From NCBI GenBank assembly GCA_024398935.1, contig JAKSIH010000006.1, positions 1 through 64,000 on the forward strand: 64,000 nucleotides of DNA, read 5' to 3'. Source of the DNA: Fibrobacter sp. (GTDB lineage: Bacteria > Fibrobacterota > Fibrobacteria > Fibrobacterales > Fibrobacteraceae). The position numbers and the translations under genes are program-made. The notes beneath the pieces were generated by a model. It worked only from the letters and a program-made list of their open reading frames with translations, had not been told where the DNA came from and made no database searches. Position 1 is the first letter of the stretch; every line of letters starts with the position of its first letter. Of the stretch, positions 1-9,778 are shown in pieces.

Positions 1-328
1 CAGCAGCACCGGCGATCACACCAGTACCCGGAGCAGCCGGCATCAGGAGGATGCGGGTTGCACCGCTCTTGACTTCGATGTCATGAGGAATGGTGCCGTC
101 CAGGAGCTGGACTTCAACGATGTTGCGGTGAGCAGCTTCGGTACCCTTACGGATAGCTTCGGAAACTTCCTTAGCCTTACCGAGGCCTACGCCGACCTTA
201 CCATTCTTGTTGCCGATGACAACGAGAGCGGAGAAGGACATGCGACGACCACCCTTAACAGTCTTAGCGCAACGGTTGATGTGTACAACCTTGTCTTCAA
301 ATTCAGAAACTTGAGCTTCGCGTTCCAA
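1..328 (-). CDS. rpsE: 30S ribosomal protein S5 (partial, 3' end outside window)
   Basis: The first 109 codons of ribosomal protein S5 are visible; the rest lies beyond the left edge. S5 is a small-subunit protein needed for decoding accuracy. The N-terminal double-stranded-RNA-binding fold is recognisable from the segment around [17 protein letters not shown] and the following residues [10 protein letters not shown]. The start is a TTG at 328-326, preceded six bases upstream by GAGAGG; the next in-frame ATG lies inside the conserved domain, so the rare start is the best choice. It follows rplR by 14 bases in the spc part of the ribosomal operon. Confidence 0.93.
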   Translation of the reverse strand, partial: MEREAQVSEFEDKVVHINRCAKTVKGGRRMSFSALVVIGNKNGKVGVGLGKAKEVSEAIRKGTEAAHRNIVEVQLLDGTIPHDIEVKSGATRILLMPAAPGTGVIAGAA

Positions 329-342
329 AGTGTACCTCTCAA

Positions 343-714
343 TTAGAACTTCAAGCCGCCTTCACGAGCACCTTCTGCAAGGGCCTGAACGCGACCATGA
401 TAGATGTAACCGCCGCGGTCAAAAACCACGGATTCAATGCCCTTGGACTTAGCGACTTCAGCAATCAAGAGACCGAGCTGCTTGCTCTGTTCAGTCTTAG
501 TCATTTCGCCATACTTGCCCTGGAAATCCTTGGAAGTAGTGGTGAGCTGAGCGATAGACTTGTTGTTTGCGTCATCGATAATCTGGGCGACCATGTGGGA
601 CAAGGAACGGCGAACAGCCAAACGAGGGCATTCTGCAGTTCCGACAACAGACTTACGTACGCGTTCGTGGCGTGCGATTCTGGACTGGATTCTTTTCTTA
701 GCAATTGCAGTCAT
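343..714 (-). CDS. rplR: 50S ribosomal protein L18
   Basis: L18 binds 5S rRNA in the central protuberance of the large subunit. The 123-residue product has the usual length, a basic N-terminus ([17 protein letters not shown]) and the conserved C-terminal stretch [20 protein letters not shown]. It sits between rplF and rpsE, the standard spc-operon order, and is co-transcribed right to left. Confidence 0.97.
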   Translation of the reverse strand: MTAIAKKRIQSRIARHERVRKSVVGTAECPRLAVRRSLSHMVAQIIDDANNKSIAQLTTTSKDFQGKYGEMTKTEQSKQLGLLIAEVAKSKGIESVVFDRGGYIYHGRVQALAEGAREGGLKF

Positions 715-723
715 AGTTTACCC

Positions 724-1263
724 TTATTTACCTGTCTTCTTACCCTGCTTGCGACGGACAATTTCGCCAGCGTACTTAATGCCCTTACCCTTATACGGTT
801 CAGGACGACGGTACTTGCGAATTTCTGCTGCAGCCTGGCCGACCTTCTGCTTGTCGATACCCTTGATGGAAATCTTCAGGGGATCGAGAGCCTTCAGTTC
901 AACGCCTTCCGGTGCCTGGTAGATAACCGGGTGAGAGAAACCGAGAACGAGGTTCAGGTCCTTACCCTTCTGTTCTACACGGTAGCCAACGCCAACGATT
1001 TCGAGAACTTTTTCGAAACCCTTGGTCACGCCTTCGACCATATTGGCAACGAGAGCGCGGGTGGTGCCGTGAATAGCACGGGAGAACTTCTGATCGTCAG
1101 GACGAGTGAAGGACAGCTGGTTGTTTTCGAACTTGATAGAAATCAGTTCGTGAACGTCAGCTTCGAGCTTGCCGAGGGGACCTTCAACCTTAATGTTCTG
1201 ACCATTGATGGCAACCTTAACGTTTGCCGGAACATTGATAATAGCTTTACCGATACGGGACAT
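724..1263 (-). CDS. rplF: 50S ribosomal protein L6
   Basis: L6 lies near the factor-binding site of the large subunit. The product begins MSRIGKAIINVPANVKV and carries the two L6 repeats, ending with the conserved RKYRRPEPYKGKGIKYAGE. I chose the ATG at 1263, two bases past the rpsH stop codon, giving 179 residues. An upstream in-frame TTG would add only three residues and overlaps the rpsH stop. Confidence 0.97.
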   Translation of the reverse strand: MSRIGKAIINVPANVKVAINGQNIKVEGPLGKLEADVHELISIKFENNQLSFTRPDDQKFSRAIHGTTRALVANMVEGVTKGFEKVLEIVGVGYRVEQKGKDLNLVLGFSHPVIYQAPEGVELKALDPLKISIKGIDKQKVGQAAAEIRKYRRPEPYKGKGIKYAGEIVRRKQGKKTGK

Positions 1264-1265
1264 CT

Positions 1266-1661
1266 TTACCAAACCTTTGCGATGACTTCGCCGCCCACAT
1301 TTTCCTTGCGAGCTTCGTGGTCAGTCATGACGCCTTTAGAGGTGGAGATGATAGCATAACCGAGGCCATTGCGAACGCGCGGGAGCTTAGCTGCGTCAAC
1401 ATAGTGACGAAGACCCGGCGTAGAAACGCGCTGGATGCCCTGGATAGCGGATTCGCCATTGGTGTAGCGGAGGAGGACCTTGAGCATGCCCTGCTTGCCG
1501 TCTTCAACTACGACGAACTTCTTAATGAAACCTTTTTCCTGCAACACGCGAGCGATTTCACGCTTCAGGTTGCTGGCAGGAATGTCCACCACGGGGAGCT
1601 TTGCCGTAGAGGCATTGCGGATACGGGTGAGCATATCGGCGATAGGATCTGTCATTGCCAT
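1266..1661 (-). CDS. rpsH: 30S ribosomal protein S8
   Basis: S8 is an early-assembling 16S rRNA-binding protein and, in other bacteria, the repressor of the spc operon. The product starts [17 protein letters not shown] and ends with the conserved [16 protein letters not shown] motif. The start at 1661 has GGAG nine bases upstream and gives the normal 131 residues. The open frame runs further upstream into rpsN, but that extension has no S8 homology. Confidence 0.97.
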   Translation of the reverse strand: MAMTDPIADMLTRIRNASTAKLPVVDIPASNLKREIARVLQEKGFIKKFVVVEDGKQGMLKVLLRYTNGESAIQGIQRVSTPGLRHYVDAAKLPRVRNGLGYAIISTSKGVMTDHEARKENVGGEVIAKVW

Positions 1662-1674
1662 GAGTATACTCTCC

Positions 1675-1860
1675 TTACCAAGATGACTTAGTGATACCGG
1701 GGATTTCGCCGGCGAGTGCCATTTCGCGGAAGCAAATACGGCAAAGGCCAAAGCGGCGCATAAAGGCGTGCGGCCTACCGCAACGCTTGCAACGGTTGTA
1801 CCCACGAACGGTATACTTCGGAGTACGCTTGCATTTTTCAATCATTCTTTTGCTTGCCAT
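1675..1860 (-). CDS. rpsN: 30S ribosomal protein S14, zinc-binding short form
   Basis: S14 sits in the head of the small subunit. At 61 residues this is the short zinc-ribbon form: Cys24, Cys27, Cys40 and Cys43 make two CxxC pairs around [12 protein letters not shown]. The zinc form needs Zn2+ for folding, unlike the longer Cys-less form. It lies between rplE and rpsH, its normal position in the spc operon. Confidence 0.97.
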   Translation of the reverse strand: MASKRMIEKCKRTPKYTVRGYNRCKRCGRPHAFMRRFGLCRICFREMALAGEIPGITKSSW

Positions 1861-1869
1861 GGTATTACC

Positions 1870-2409
1870 TTACTTACGGAAGGGGAGTCCAAGTTCTTCA
1901 AGCAGGGCACGGCCTTCGTCGTCAGTCTTTGCAGAGGTGACAAAGGAGATGTCCATACCGAAAGTGCGAGAGATCTTGTCGATGTCGATTTCGACGAAGA
2001 TGGTCTGTTCCTTAATGCCGAGGGTAAAGTTACCCATGCCATCGAAGCCACGACGTGCGAGACCACGGAAGTCACGAACACGAGGAAGGTCGATGTTGAT
2101 AAAGCGGAAGAGGAAGTCCCACATGTTATCACCATGGAGAGTTACCTTAGCGCCGATACCGATACCTTCACGGAGGTGGAAGTTAGCGATAGCCTTCTTA
2201 GCATTAGTAACGATAGCCTTCTGACCGGAGATAGCAGTCAGGGTATCAACGGCTTCGTCAAGAATCTTGCGGTTCTGGGAAGCAGCGCCTACACCCATAT
2301 TGATCACGATCTTCTGGAGGCGGGGAATTTCCATCACGTTCTTGTAAGCAAACTTCTGCTGCAAGGCCGGGACGACTTTTTCGAGATAAAATTGCTTCAT
2401 CTGGTTCAT
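1870..2409 (-). CDS. rplE: 50S ribosomal protein L5
   Basis: L5 binds 5S rRNA and contacts the P-site tRNA. The 179-residue protein has the conserved [19 protein letters not shown] and the family C-terminal region [20 protein letters not shown]. The start at 2409 lies two bases after the rplX stop. A second ATG three codons later is possible, but it is farther from the purine-rich segment inside the end of rplX. Confidence 0.97.
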   Translation of the reverse strand: MNQMKQFYLEKVVPALQQKFAYKNVMEIPRLQKIVINMGVGAASQNRKILDEAVDTLTAISGQKAIVTNAKKAIANFHLREGIGIGAKVTLHGDNMWDFLFRFINIDLPRVRDFRGLARRGFDGMGNFTLGIKEQTIFVEIDIDKISRTFGMDISFVTSAKTDDEGRALLEELGLPFRK

Positions 2410-2411
2410 AG

Positions 2412-2711
2412 TTATACCGCCTTACCGGTTTTAACACTCACGCGGACAGCCTTCTTACCAGCTTCACGAACAATGCGAGTGCGAACAGGAGTATTGCCTT
2501 CGAGAAGCATCACGTTAGAAATGTCGATAGGCATTTCCTTTTCAATGATGCCACCAGTCTGATTGGTCTGGCTCGGCTTTTCATGACGCTTGCAGACGTT
2601 AACGCCGCTAACGGTCACCTTGCCGCCCTTGACACTGATCACGGTGCCGGTCTTGCCCTTGTTGGCACCGGAAATCACCTTGACGTTATCATTCTTCTTG
2701 ATGTTAGCCAT
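2412..2711 (-). CDS. rplX: 50S ribosomal protein L24
   Basis: L24 is an assembly initiator of the large subunit. The product has the KOW motif near its N-terminus ([19 protein letters not shown]) and 99 residues, the normal bacterial length. Its ATG shares a base with the rplN stop (TAATG), which points to translational coupling. Confidence 0.97.
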   Translation of the reverse strand: MANIKKNDNVKVISGANKGKTGTVISVKGGKVTVSGVNVCKRHEKPSQTNQTGGIIEKEMPIDISNVMLLEGNTPVRTRIVREAGKKAVRVSVKTGKAV

Positions 2712-3079
2712 TAGAGAACCTCAGGTGCGAGGGAGATGATCTTCATGTACTTCTTGTCGCGGAGCTCACGAGCCACCGGTCCAAAAATACGGGTTCCACG
2801 CGGTTCACCTTCCTTGTTGATGAGAACCACTGCATTGTCGGAGAAACGGATCAGCGTTCCATCCGGACGTGCGATTTCCTTACGGGTGCGGACGACTACT
2901 GCGTCGGCCACGGAACCCTTCTTCACCTTGCTCTGGGGGATAGCGTCTTTAACGGCTACCTTGATGACATCACCGATGCTAGCATAGCGACGGTTTGTGC
3001 CACCCAAAACACGGATGCAGGCGACTTCCTTGGCACCACTGTTATCGGCCACGACGAGTCTGGTTTCTTCTTGAATCAT
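2711..3079 (-). CDS. rplN: 50S ribosomal protein L14
   Basis: L14 lies at the subunit interface. The product starts [19 protein letters not shown], the universal L14 beginning, and ends [18 protein letters not shown]; 122 residues is the standard length. It follows rpsQ and overlaps rplX by one base. Confidence 0.98.
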   Translation of the reverse strand: MIQEETRLVVADNSGAKEVACIRVLGGTNRRYASIGDVIKVAVKDAIPQSKVKKGSVADAVVVRTRKEIARPDGTLIRFSDNAVVLINKEGEPRGTRIFGPVARELRDKKYMKIISLAPEVL

Positions 3080-3100
3080 ATTCGCCTTACTCCAAAAAGA

Positions 3101-3355
3101 TTATTTCTTCTTTTCCACAATGCGAACCAAGCGCCAGCGCTTAGTTGCAGAGAGGGGACGAGTTTCCATGATTTCTACCAAGTCACCTTCCTGGGCTTCA
3201 TTGTTTTCATCATGAGCCTTGAGCTTCTTAGTAGTAGTCATGATCTTGTTATACATCGGGTGACGCTTGCGGTTTTCAACCACAACCGTGATGGTCTTAT
3301 CCATCTTGTCGGAAGAGACAACGCCCTGCTTAACCTTACGAAGGTTTCTATCCAT
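3101..3355 (-). CDS. rpsQ: 30S ribosomal protein S17
   Basis: S17 is a primary 16S rRNA-binding protein with an OB fold. The sequence shows the conserved [19 protein letters not shown] and the downstream [19 protein letters not shown]. At 84 residues it has normal length. It lies between rpmC and rplN as in the S10-spc cluster of most bacteria. Confidence 0.97.
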   Translation of the reverse strand: MDRNLRKVKQGVVSSDKMDKTITVVVENRKRHPMYNKIMTTTKKLKAHDENNEAQEGDLVEIMETRPLSATKRWRLVRIVEKKK

Positions 3356-3373
3356 TTCCTGCTCCTGCCTGGC

Positions 3374-3565
3374 TTAAGCCTTGGCCTTTTCGGTGAGGAT
3401 GGTCTTGACTCGAGCGATATCCTTGCGGGTAAGCTGAATCAAAGAGGGTTTTTCCAAGTTACCGAGCTTAGCAGCCATGCGGTAATTGAACAGATCGAGA
3501 TTCAACTGGGCCAGCTTTTCCTTGAGCTGGTCAACGCCCAGTTCCTTTAATTCACGTGCCTTCAT
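3374..3565 (-). CDS. rpmC: 50S ribosomal protein L29
   Basis: L29 lies near the peptide exit tunnel, where trigger factor and SRP dock. The product begins [18 protein letters not shown] and is 63 residues of two helices. The start at 3565 overlaps the rplP stop (TAATG); the longer open frame runs back into rplP and has no L29 homology. Confidence 0.96.
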   Translation of the reverse strand: MKARELKELGVDQLKEKLAQLNLDLFNYRMAAKLGNLEKPSLIQLTRKDIARVKTILTEKAKA

Positions 3566-3978
3566 TAGATCTCCGATTCTTCGATGATTTTGCACTTAAG
3601 GGGGAGCTTCTGAGCTGCCACGTGGAGAGCTTCCAGTGCCAGTTCGCGTTCAACACCGCCCATTTCGAAAATGATGCGACCCGGGAGAATCACGGCTGCC
3701 CAGAATTCAACAGCACCCTTACCCTTACCCATACGAGCTTCTGCAGGATGGCGGGTTACCGGCTTGTCAGGGAAGACGCGAATCCAAACGCGGCCACCGC
3801 GCTTGATCTTACGAGTCATGGCGATACGAGCAGCTTCAATCTGACGAGCAGTGAGCCAGCACTTTTCGAGAGCCTGAATGCCGAATTCGCCGAAGGCGAT
3901 GGAGTTGCCGCGAGAGGCGACGCCCTTCATGCGGCCTTTCATCTGCTTACGATGTAATGTTCTTTTAGGACTCAGCAT
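3565..3978 (-). CDS. rplP: 50S ribosomal protein L16
   Basis: L16 helps to position tRNA in the A site. The 137-residue product starts [19 protein letters not shown] and contains the conserved [20 protein letters not shown] and the [16 protein letters not shown] loop that reaches the catalytic centre. It follows rpsC by three bases and overlaps rpmC. Confidence 0.98.
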   Translation of the reverse strand: MLSPKRTLHRKQMKGRMKGVASRGNSIAFGEFGIQALEKCWLTARQIEAARIAMTRKIKRGGRVWIRVFPDKPVTRHPAEARMGKGKGAVEFWAAVILPGRIIFEMGGVERELALEALHVAAQKLPLKCKIIEESEI

Positions 3979-3981
3979 ATA

Positions 3982-4641
3982 TTACTTCTCTCTCTTGTTA
4001 TCGGACATGACGTCCTTACCAATCTTTTCACCGTGCATGATCCACACCTTGATACCGATAGCACCGTAAACGGTCTTAGCGATAGCAGTGGCGTAGTCGA
4101 TGTCAGCGCGAAGGGTGTGCAGGGGCACGCGACCTTCAGCGTACTTTTCAACGCGGGCAATTTCAGCACCACCGAGGCGGCCGCCGCACTGAATCTTGAT
4201 ACCTTCCACACCAGCGCGCATAGCGTTCTGGATGGCGCGCTTCATTGCGCGACGGAAGGAAATACGCTTTTCCAGCTGGCGAGCGATGTTTTCGGCAACG
4301 AGCTTAGCATCGGCATCGGGACGCTTGATTTCCTGGACGTTAATATAGATTTCTTTACCGGTGAGGTACTGGAGTTCGCTCTTCAGCTTGTCCAATTCTT
4401 CGCCCTTTTTGCCGATTACGAGACCGGGACGGGCGGTAAAGAGGTTAACGTTCACCTTCTTGACGGTACGTTCGATACCAACCTTGGAAAGGAAGGCGTG
4501 TTCGAAACGCTTCATGACATAGCGACGAATCGTGATGTCTTCGTAGAGAAGATCGGCAAACTTGTCTTCGGCATACCACTTGGATTCCCAGCCGCGGATG
4601 ACGCCAAGACGAAGACCATTCGGATGAGTTTTCTGACCCAT
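3982..4641 (-). CDS. rpsC: 30S ribosomal protein S3
   Basis: S3 lines the mRNA entry channel. It starts [20 protein letters not shown]; a KH domain follows with [16 protein letters not shown], and the C-terminal domain has [20 protein letters not shown]. The product has 219 residues, normal for S3. It lies five bases downstream of rplV. Confidence 0.98.
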   Translation of the reverse strand: MGQKTHPNGLRLGVIRGWESKWYAEDKFADLLYEDITIRRYVMKRFEHAFLSKVGIERTVKKVNVNLFTARPGLVIGKKGEELDKLKSELQYLTGKEIYINVQEIKRPDADAKLVAENIARQLEKRISFRRAMKRAIQNAMRAGVEGIKIQCGGRLGGAEIARVEKYAEGRVPLHTLRADIDYATAIAKTVYGAIGIKVWIMHGEKIGKDVMSDNKREK

Positions 4642-4646
4642 TTTAA

Positions 4647-4994
4647 TTACTCCTTGTTGGCCACAACGACTGTGATGTGAGAGAGCGGCTTTTCGATACG
4701 GAAAGCACGACCCTGAGAACGCGGATGGATGCGCTTCATGATGGTAGCACCGTCAGCAGTAATGGTCTTGATGACCAGTTCTTCTGCGGCGACCGGAGCG
4801 GCAGACTTCTGCTTGAAGTTAGCAACAGCGGACTTCAAAGCATTTTCTACCAGGGGAGCGCCCTTGGTCTGCGTGTGGAGGATGGAAAGCATTGCGAATG
4901 CTTCTGCAACGGACTTGCCGCGAACCAGGTCGACAACGCGACGCAGCTTGCGAACACCGTAGCGAACGTTTTTCACTTTAGCGACAGCTTGCAT
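4647..4994 (-). CDS. rplV: 50S ribosomal protein L22
   Basis: L22 lines the exit tunnel and its loop is a macrolide-resistance site. The 115-residue sequence has [18 protein letters not shown] near the start and the loop region [20 protein letters not shown]. The start overlaps the rpsS stop by one base. Confidence 0.97.
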   Translation of the reverse strand: MQAVAKVKNVRYGVRKLRRVVDLVRGKSVAEAFAMLSILHTQTKGAPLVENALKSAVANFKQKSAAPVAAEELVIKTITADGATIMKRIHPRSQGRAFRIEKPLSHITVVVANKE

Positions 4995-5275
4995 TATTTC
5001 TTGCCTCCAGCAGCTTCAGTCTTACGGTGGCCCTTGAAAGTACGGGTCAGGGAGAATTCACCGAGCTTATGACCGACCATGTTTTCGGTTACATAAACGG
5101 GGATGAACTGCTTGCCGTTATAGACGGAGAAAGTGAGACCGACCATATCGGGAATGATAGTGGAACGGCGGGACCAGGTCTTGATGGCCTGCTTCTTGTC
5201 GGAACCAGCCATTGCCTGGGCTTTGCTGAGAACGTGGGAATCCACGAACGCACCTTTCTTAAGGGATCTGGACAT
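4994..5275 (-). CDS. rpsS: 30S ribosomal protein S19
   Basis: S19 lies in the head of the small subunit next to the A-site finger. The product begins [19 protein letters not shown] and has the conserved [20 protein letters not shown] and [15 protein letters not shown]; 93 residues. It lies between rplB and rplV. Confidence 0.98.
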   Translation of the reverse strand: MSRSLKKGAFVDSHVLSKAQAMAGSDKKQAIKTWSRRSTIIPDMVGLTFSVYNGKQFIPVYVTENMVGHKLGEFSLTRTFKGHRKTEAAGGKK

Positions 5276-5278
5276 GAA

Positions 5279-6106
5279 TTAGGCCCTCTTCTGACGACGA
5301 CGTACGATGAAACGATCGGTACGCTTATTGTTACGAGTTTTTGCACCCTTAGAGTTCTTACCCCAAGGAGAGCAGGGATGACGACCACCAGAGGTACGAC
5401 CTTCACCACCACCAAGGGGGTGATCGACCGGGTTCATAACGACACCACGGACGGCGGGGCGCTTACCAAGCCAGCGAGAGCGGCCAGCAGAACCCGAGGA
5501 TTCATTCATGTGATCGATATTGGAAACCTGACCAACGGTAGCGAGGCAGTCTTCCGAGATGTAGCGAACTTCGCCACTCGGGAGACGAACCTGGCAGAGC
5601 TTGCCGTCCTTAGCAACCAGTTCTGCACCGGCACCAGCGGAACGAGCAATCTGGGCACCCTTGCCCGGCTTCATTTCGATGTTGTGGATAATGGTGTTCA
5701 GCGGAATATCGCGGAGCGGAAGAGCGTTACCCACGCGGAATGCAGCACCTTCGCCAGCATTCAGCACATCGCCAACCTTGATTTCGGCCGGAGCGATGAT
5801 GTAAGCGCGCTTACCGTTTTCGTACTTGACGAGAGCGATACGTGCGGAACGGTTCGGATCGTATTCAATGGTTTCAACAGTGCAGGAAACGACATCCTTA
5901 CGCTTGAAGTCGATGATACGATACAGTTTCTTGTGACCACCACCGCGACGGCGGGAAGTGATTTCACCGGCGTTGTTACGGCCAGAGCTACGCTTGATAC
6001 CTTCGGTAAGCGGCTTGTACGGCTTGTCAGCAGTGATTTCCTTACGGTCACCAATCTGCTTGTAACGAAGCGTCGGGGTAAGCGGGCGATAAGACTTCAA
6101 ACCCAT
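5279..6106 (-). CDS. rplB: 50S ribosomal protein L2
   Basis: L2 is required for subunit joining and peptidyl transfer. The 275-residue protein shows the RNA-binding core [20 protein letters not shown] and the C-terminal conserved region [19 protein letters not shown], which includes the universally conserved histidine of the VDHPLGGG motif. Its stop is three bases ahead of rpsS. Confidence 0.98.
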   Translation of the reverse strand: MGLKSYRPLTPTLRYKQIGDRKEITADKPYKPLTEGIKRSSGRNNAGEITSRRRGGGHKKLYRIIDFKRKDVVSCTVETIEYDPNRSARIALVKYENGKRAYIIAPAEIKVGDVLNAGEGAAFRVGNALPLRDIPLNTIIHNIEMKPGKGAQIARSAGAGAELVAKDGKLCQVRLPSGEVRYISEDCLATVGQVSNIDHMNESSGSAGRSRWLGKRPAVRGVVMNPVDHPLGGGEGRTSGGRHPCSPWGKNSKGAKTRNNKRTDRFIVRRRQKRA

Positions 6107-6108
6107 GA

Positions 6109-6414
6109 TTATACTCCTTCGAACTCAGCGATGGACTGACCGGCCTTCAAAGTAATGTAGGCCTTCTTCCAGTTGGACTTCTTGCCAGCAACCATGCCCA
6201 TACGGACACGCTTCATCTTACCACGGTTGATCAAGGTATTGACGGATTCAACAGAAACGTTGAAACGCTTTTCAATAGCTTCCTTGATTTCGGTCTTGGT
6301 GGCAGACTTGGCAACCTTGAACACGTACTTCTTTGCACCCTTGGAGGCAGCCATAACCTTGGCGGCATCTTCGGTGATGTGCGGAGCAACGAGAATTTCG
6401 TGAATTTCAGCCAT
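6109..6414 (-). CDS. rplW: 50S ribosomal protein L23
   Basis: L23 is the tunnel-exit docking site for trigger factor and SRP. The 101-residue protein has the family core [20 protein letters not shown] and [16 protein letters not shown]. It begins on the last base of the rplD stop codon and is followed two bases later by rplB. Confidence 0.96.
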   Translation of the reverse strand: MAEIHEILVAPHITEDAAKVMAASKGAKKYVFKVAKSATKTEIKEAIEKRFNVSVESVNTLINRGKMKRVRMGMVAGKKSNWKKAYITLKAGQSIAEFEGV

Positions 6415-7034
6415 TAGCGGCCTCCTTCAAGTTCTGCGAGAGCAGCCTGAGAGATGACGACGTTGTTTGCACGAACGATATCGTAGGTGTTGACGTCAGC
6501 AACGCGTGCGCAACGGCACCAAGGAATGTTGTTGGAGGACAGGTAGAGGTTCTGATCCTTTTCGCTCACGATGAAGAGAGCGTTGCGCTGTTCCAGACCG
6601 GACTTAGCGAGGACAGAAAGGAGATCCTTGGTCTTGGGGGCTGCGAAGCTGAGAGCTTCGAACACAACCACCTTACCTTCTGCAGCCTTAGAGGACAGAG
6701 CAGAGTGGAAAGCGATCTTCTTAACCTTCTTGTTCACCTTTTCAAAGTAGTCATGAGCCTTAGGACCATGAGCCTTAGCACCACGAACCCACACTGCAGA
6801 GGTGTTCTGACCGGAACGAGCGCGGCCGGTGCCCTTCTGCTTCCAAGGCTTCTGACCACCGCCGGAAACTTCGGACTTGGTCTTGGTCTTGGCGGTACCC
6901 TGACGGTTGTTGTTCAGGATAGCCTTGATGTGGAGATACATGCAGACCTTGTTGACTTCTGCGTCGAACAGAGCCGGGAGCTGAATATCATTCTTGAAAT
7001 CGCCAGTAGCGGCGAAGAGCTTTGCATTAGCCAT
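6414..7034 (-). CDS. rplD: 50S ribosomal protein L4
   Basis: L4 reaches into the exit tunnel and in E. coli is the autogenous repressor of the S10 operon. The loop GGGQKPWKQKGTGRARSGQN is clear around residue 60-80. Total length is 206 residues. It overlaps both rplC (upstream) and rplW (downstream) by one base. Confidence 0.97.
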   Translation of the reverse strand: MANAKLFAATGDFKNDIQLPALFDAEVNKVCMYLHIKAILNNNRQGTAKTKTKSEVSGGGQKPWKQKGTGRARSGQNTSAVWVRGAKAHGPKAHDYFEKVNKKVKKIAFHSALSSKAAEGKVVVFEALSFAAPKTKDLLSVLAKSGLEQRNALFIVSEKDQNLYLSSNNIPWCRCARVADVNTYDIVRANNVVISQAALAELEGGR

Positions 7035-7651
7035 TAGTCTTTCCTCACCACGATAATGCTGTTCTTTGCACCGGGAACTGCGCCACGGACGAAGATCAGG
7101 TTGCGGTCGCCATCAACTTTAACGACCTGGAGGTGCTTAACGGTAACCTTCTTGTTACCGAACTGGCCAGCCATGCGCTTACCCGGGAAAACACGACCCG
7201 GATAGGAGTGAGCGGAAGTACCACCCGGTTCGCGCATATTGTGCGTACCATGGGAACGAGGACCGCTGTGGAAGTTGTGGCGCTTGATGGTACCAGAGAA
7301 GCCGTGACCCTTGGAGATACCGGAAACGTTGACGACCTTAACGTCAGCGAAATCAGCAGCACCAAATTCCTTGCCAACCGGCCAGGATTCGAGATCAGCG
7401 ACATCAAATTCAGCGAGGTGTTCACGAACAGCAACGTCAGCCTTCTTAAAGTGGCCGATTTCTGCCTTGTTGGCACGCTGTTCCTTCTTGAGACCAAAGC
7501 CGATCTGGACAGCAGTATAGCCGTCCTTCTCTTCTGTCTTGTGGGAAACAACCACGCACGGACCGGCTTCGAGAACCGTTACAGGAACGCATTCGCCCTG
7601 TTCCGTGAATACTTGGGTCATTCCCAATTTCTTTGCGAGAATACCGTTCAT
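7034..7651 (-). CDS. rplC: 50S ribosomal protein L3
   Basis: L3 is an assembly initiator close to the peptidyl transferase centre. The product starts MNGILAKKLGMTQVFTEQGE and contains the loop HNFHSGPRSHGTHNMREPGG and PGRVFPGKRMAGQFGN; 205 residues. The gene lies five bases after rpsJ. Confidence 0.98.
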   Translation of the reverse strand: MNGILAKKLGMTQVFTEQGECVPVTVLEAGPCVVVSHKTEEKDGYTAVQIGFGLKKEQRANKAEIGHFKKADVAVREHLAEFDVADLESWPVGKEFGAADFADVKVVNVSGISKGHGFSGTIKRHNFHSGPRSHGTHNMREPGGTSAHSYPGRVFPGKRMAGQFGNKKVTVKHLQVVKVDGDRNLIFVRGAVPGAKNSIIVVRKD

Positions 7652-7656
7652 TGTTA

Positions 7657-7965
7657 TTAAACCTTAATTTCGACTTCAACGCCTGCGGGCAAGTCAAGTT
7701 TCATGAGGGAATCTACAGTCTGCGGAGTAGCATCAAGGATGTCGATAAGACGCTTGTGCGTACGGGATTCGAACTGTTCACGAGAAGTCTTGTCAATATG
7801 CGGAGAGCGGAGCACCGTATACTTCTGGATCTTCGTCGGGAGAGGGATGGGGCCAGCAATGCGGGCACCAGTGTTCTTAGCTGTATTCACGATGTCTTGA
7901 GCAGAGCGGTCGATCATGCGATGATCGAAGCTCTTCAAGCGAATACGAATGCGTTCACCAGCCAT
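7657..7965 (-). CDS. rpsJ: 30S ribosomal protein S10
   Basis: S10 is a head protein of the small subunit and also NusE, a partner of NusB and NusG in antitermination. The 102-residue product has [20 protein letters not shown] and the conserved [20 protein letters not shown]. It is the first ribosomal protein gene after tuf, 10 bases downstream of it. Confidence 0.98.
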   Translation of the reverse strand: MAGERIRIRLKSFDHRMIDRSAQDIVNTAKNTGARIAGPIPLPTKIQKYTVLRSPHIDKTSREQFESRTHKRLIDILDATPQTVDSLMKLDLPAGVEVEIKV

Positions 7966-7975
7966 TGTAAATTCC

Positions 7976-9160
7976 TTACTTGATGATTTCGGTTACAGAA
8001 CCAGCACCAACGGTACGGCCACCTTCGCGGATTGCGAAGCGGAGCTGCTTTTCCATTGCGATCGGGGCAATGAGAGTGGTGTGGATGGTCACGGTGTCAC
8101 CCGGGGTCACCATTTCGACACCTTCCGGAAGCTGGATGGTACCAGTAACGTCGGTGGTGCGGAAGTAGAACTGGGGACGATAGCCGTTCATGAACGGAGT
8201 ATGGCGGCCACCTTCGTCCTTGGTCAGAACGTAGATTTCAGCCTTGAATTCGGTGTGCGGAGTCACGGACTTCGGAGCAGCCAGAACCTGGCCACGGCTG
8301 ATGTCCTTCTTTTCTGCACCGCGGAGGAGGAGACCAACGTTGTCACCTGCCTGGGCGTCGTCGAGGAGCTTGCGGAACATTTCAACACCGGTAACCACGT
8401 ATTCGGTGGTTTCGCCGAGGCCGACGCGTTCGACCTTGTCGTTCAGGTGAACGACGCCGCGTTCGATACGACCGGTAGCAACGGTGCCACGACCGGTGAT
8501 GGTGAACACGTCTTCGATAGGCATCAGGAAGGGCTTTTCGGTTTCACGGGCAGGCAGCGGGATGTAGGTGTCGCATGCTTCCATGAGTTCCATGATCTTG
8601 TCCTGGTATTCTGCGTCGCCTTCGAGGGCCTTGAGTGCAGAGCCGCGGACGATCGGGGTGTCGTCGCCGTCAAATTCGTACTTGGAGAGCAGTTCGCGAA
8701 CTTCCATTTCGACCAGGTCGAGGAGTTCGACATCGTCAACCATGTCAACCTTGTTCATGAAAACAACGATCTTGGGCACGCCGACCTGGTGTGCGAGCAG
8801 GATGTGTTCACGAGTCTGGGGCATGGGACCGTCGGTAGCAGCAACAACGAGGATTGCGCCGTCCATCTGGGCAGCACCAGTCACCATGTTCTTGACATAG
8901 TCAGCATGGCCCGGGCAGTCAACGTGAGCGTAGTGACGTGCAGCGGAGGTGTATTCGACGTGAGAAGTATTAATCGTGATACCACGTGCCTTTTCTTCGG
9001 GAGCGTTGTCGATTTCGTCGAAACGCTTTGCAGCAGCCAGGCCCTTAGCGGCGAGGGTGGTGCAGATTGCAGCGGTCAAAGTGGTCTTACCGTGGTCAAC
9101 GTGGCCGATGGTGCCGATGTTGCAGTGCGGCTTACTTCTGTCAAAATGTTCTTTTGCCAT
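7976..9160 (-). CDS. tuf: Elongation factor Tu
   Basis: EF-Tu carries aminoacyl-tRNA to the ribosome and hydrolyses GTP. The 394-residue product has the G1 loop GHVDHGKT at residues 19-26, the G3 motif DCPGHADY near residue 80 and G4 NKVD near residue 135, followed by the two beta-barrel domains. It heads the transcription unit that continues into rpsJ. A candidate promoter lies about 125 bases upstream (9283-9310). Confidence 0.98.
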   Translation of the reverse strand: MAKEHFDRSKPHCNIGTIGHVDHGKTTLTAAICTTLAAKGLAAAKRFDEIDNAPEEKARGITINTSHVEYTSAARHYAHVDCPGHADYVKNMVTGAAQMDGAILVVAATDGPMPQTREHILLAHQVGVPKIVVFMNKVDMVDDVELLDLVEMEVRELLSKYEFDGDDTPIVRGSALKALEGDAEYQDKIMELMEACDTYIPLPARETEKPFLMPIEDVFTITGRGTVATGRIERGVVHLNDKVERVGLGETTEYVVTGVEMFRKLLDDAQAGDNVGLLLRGAEKKDISRGQVLAAPKSVTPHTEFKAEIYVLTKDEGGRHTPFMNGYRPQFYFRTTDVTGTIQLPEGVEMVTPGDTVTIHTTLIAPIAMEKQLRFAIREGGRTVGAGSVTEIIK

Positions 9161-9282
9161 TTTATTCCTCTTCTTCAGCAGAAGGTTTATCGCTTCGAAA
9201 CCTAGGAACTACGCGGGTTTCACGCGGTTCCGTTTGATTTCGCAGAGCATAGGAAGCGGTACTCTACGAATTTTGCTGCTCA

Positions 9283-9310
9283 AATTTAGCAAATTCAAGA
9301 AATATTTCAA
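9283..9310 (-). promoter_or_regulatory. Candidate sigma70 promoter of the tuf-S10 operon
   Basis: On the minus strand TTGAAA (9310-9305) is separated by 16 bases from TAAATT (9288-9283). Transcription would start near 9276 and give a leader of about 115 bases before tuf. The match to the consensus is fair, and the position suits a highly expressed operon. No test of activity is possible here. Confidence 0.45.
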
Positions 9311-9778
9311 GGATTTTTCTTTGATTTTTCGCTAAAAACGCAATTTTTGGGGTTTTCAACACCCCGACAGGTCCCTCGGGGCGGTCTGGGATTTCACGGT
9401 CCGGCATTTTACAGAAAATGGCGAATTTCGCAAAATTTCAAGGGTTCAACATTTTTATATTCACAGCCGTCCCAACTTATCAACATTTTTTCAACTTGTA
9501 CGAATTGCGCTGCACAAGATCGAAACAGTCTCTTTATTAAAATTGTAAAATATTTTTTACAATATAAAATTTTACATAAATTTACGTTTCATTCTATCCC
9601 CCACTCCGACTTAGAGTTAGCATCATTTTCATTAACGATACGAACATTCCCGATGTGCGACCATCCGGGAACACAATAGGAACAAAATCTATCAACATCA
9701 ACATCTTTTTACTTTTAATTCCCATTCCCTGTAACTATCTTTAGACCCGGATGTGTTTATGGGCTTATGAGGACAACT
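9311..9778. other. Intergenic region between tuf and first GH45 gene
   Basis: About 470 bases without a gene. It holds a small GC-rich hairpin (CCCCGA at 9362-9367 with TCGGGG at 9376-9381), a TTATCAACA-like motif near 9477, and from about 9530 a very AT-rich stretch with a perfect palindrome (9542-9563). The promoter of the cellulase gene must lie here, but no clear -35/-10 pair stands out. Confidence 0.5.
9542..9563. promoter_or_regulatory. AT-rich palindrome upstream of the GH45 gene, possible operator
   Basis: ATTGTAAAA (9542-9550) and TTTTACAAT (9555-9563) form a perfect 9-bp inverted repeat with a 4-base centre, 216 bases ahead of the cellulase start. The form is that of a dimeric regulator site. 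The neighbouring motif AAAATTTTAC (9566-9575) recurs at 11428-11437 ahead of the second GH45 gene. Confidence 0.35.

Noticed and set aside
397-1359. Long plus-strand frames opposite the ribosomal operon, EF-Tu, the GH45 pair and AhcY
   Set aside because: All lie antisense to conserved genes, have no homology and no ribosome site; they come from codon bias.
9362-9381. GC hairpin CCCCGA/TCGGGG upstream of tuf considered as terminator
   Set aside because: No T-run follows on either strand; the stem is short.
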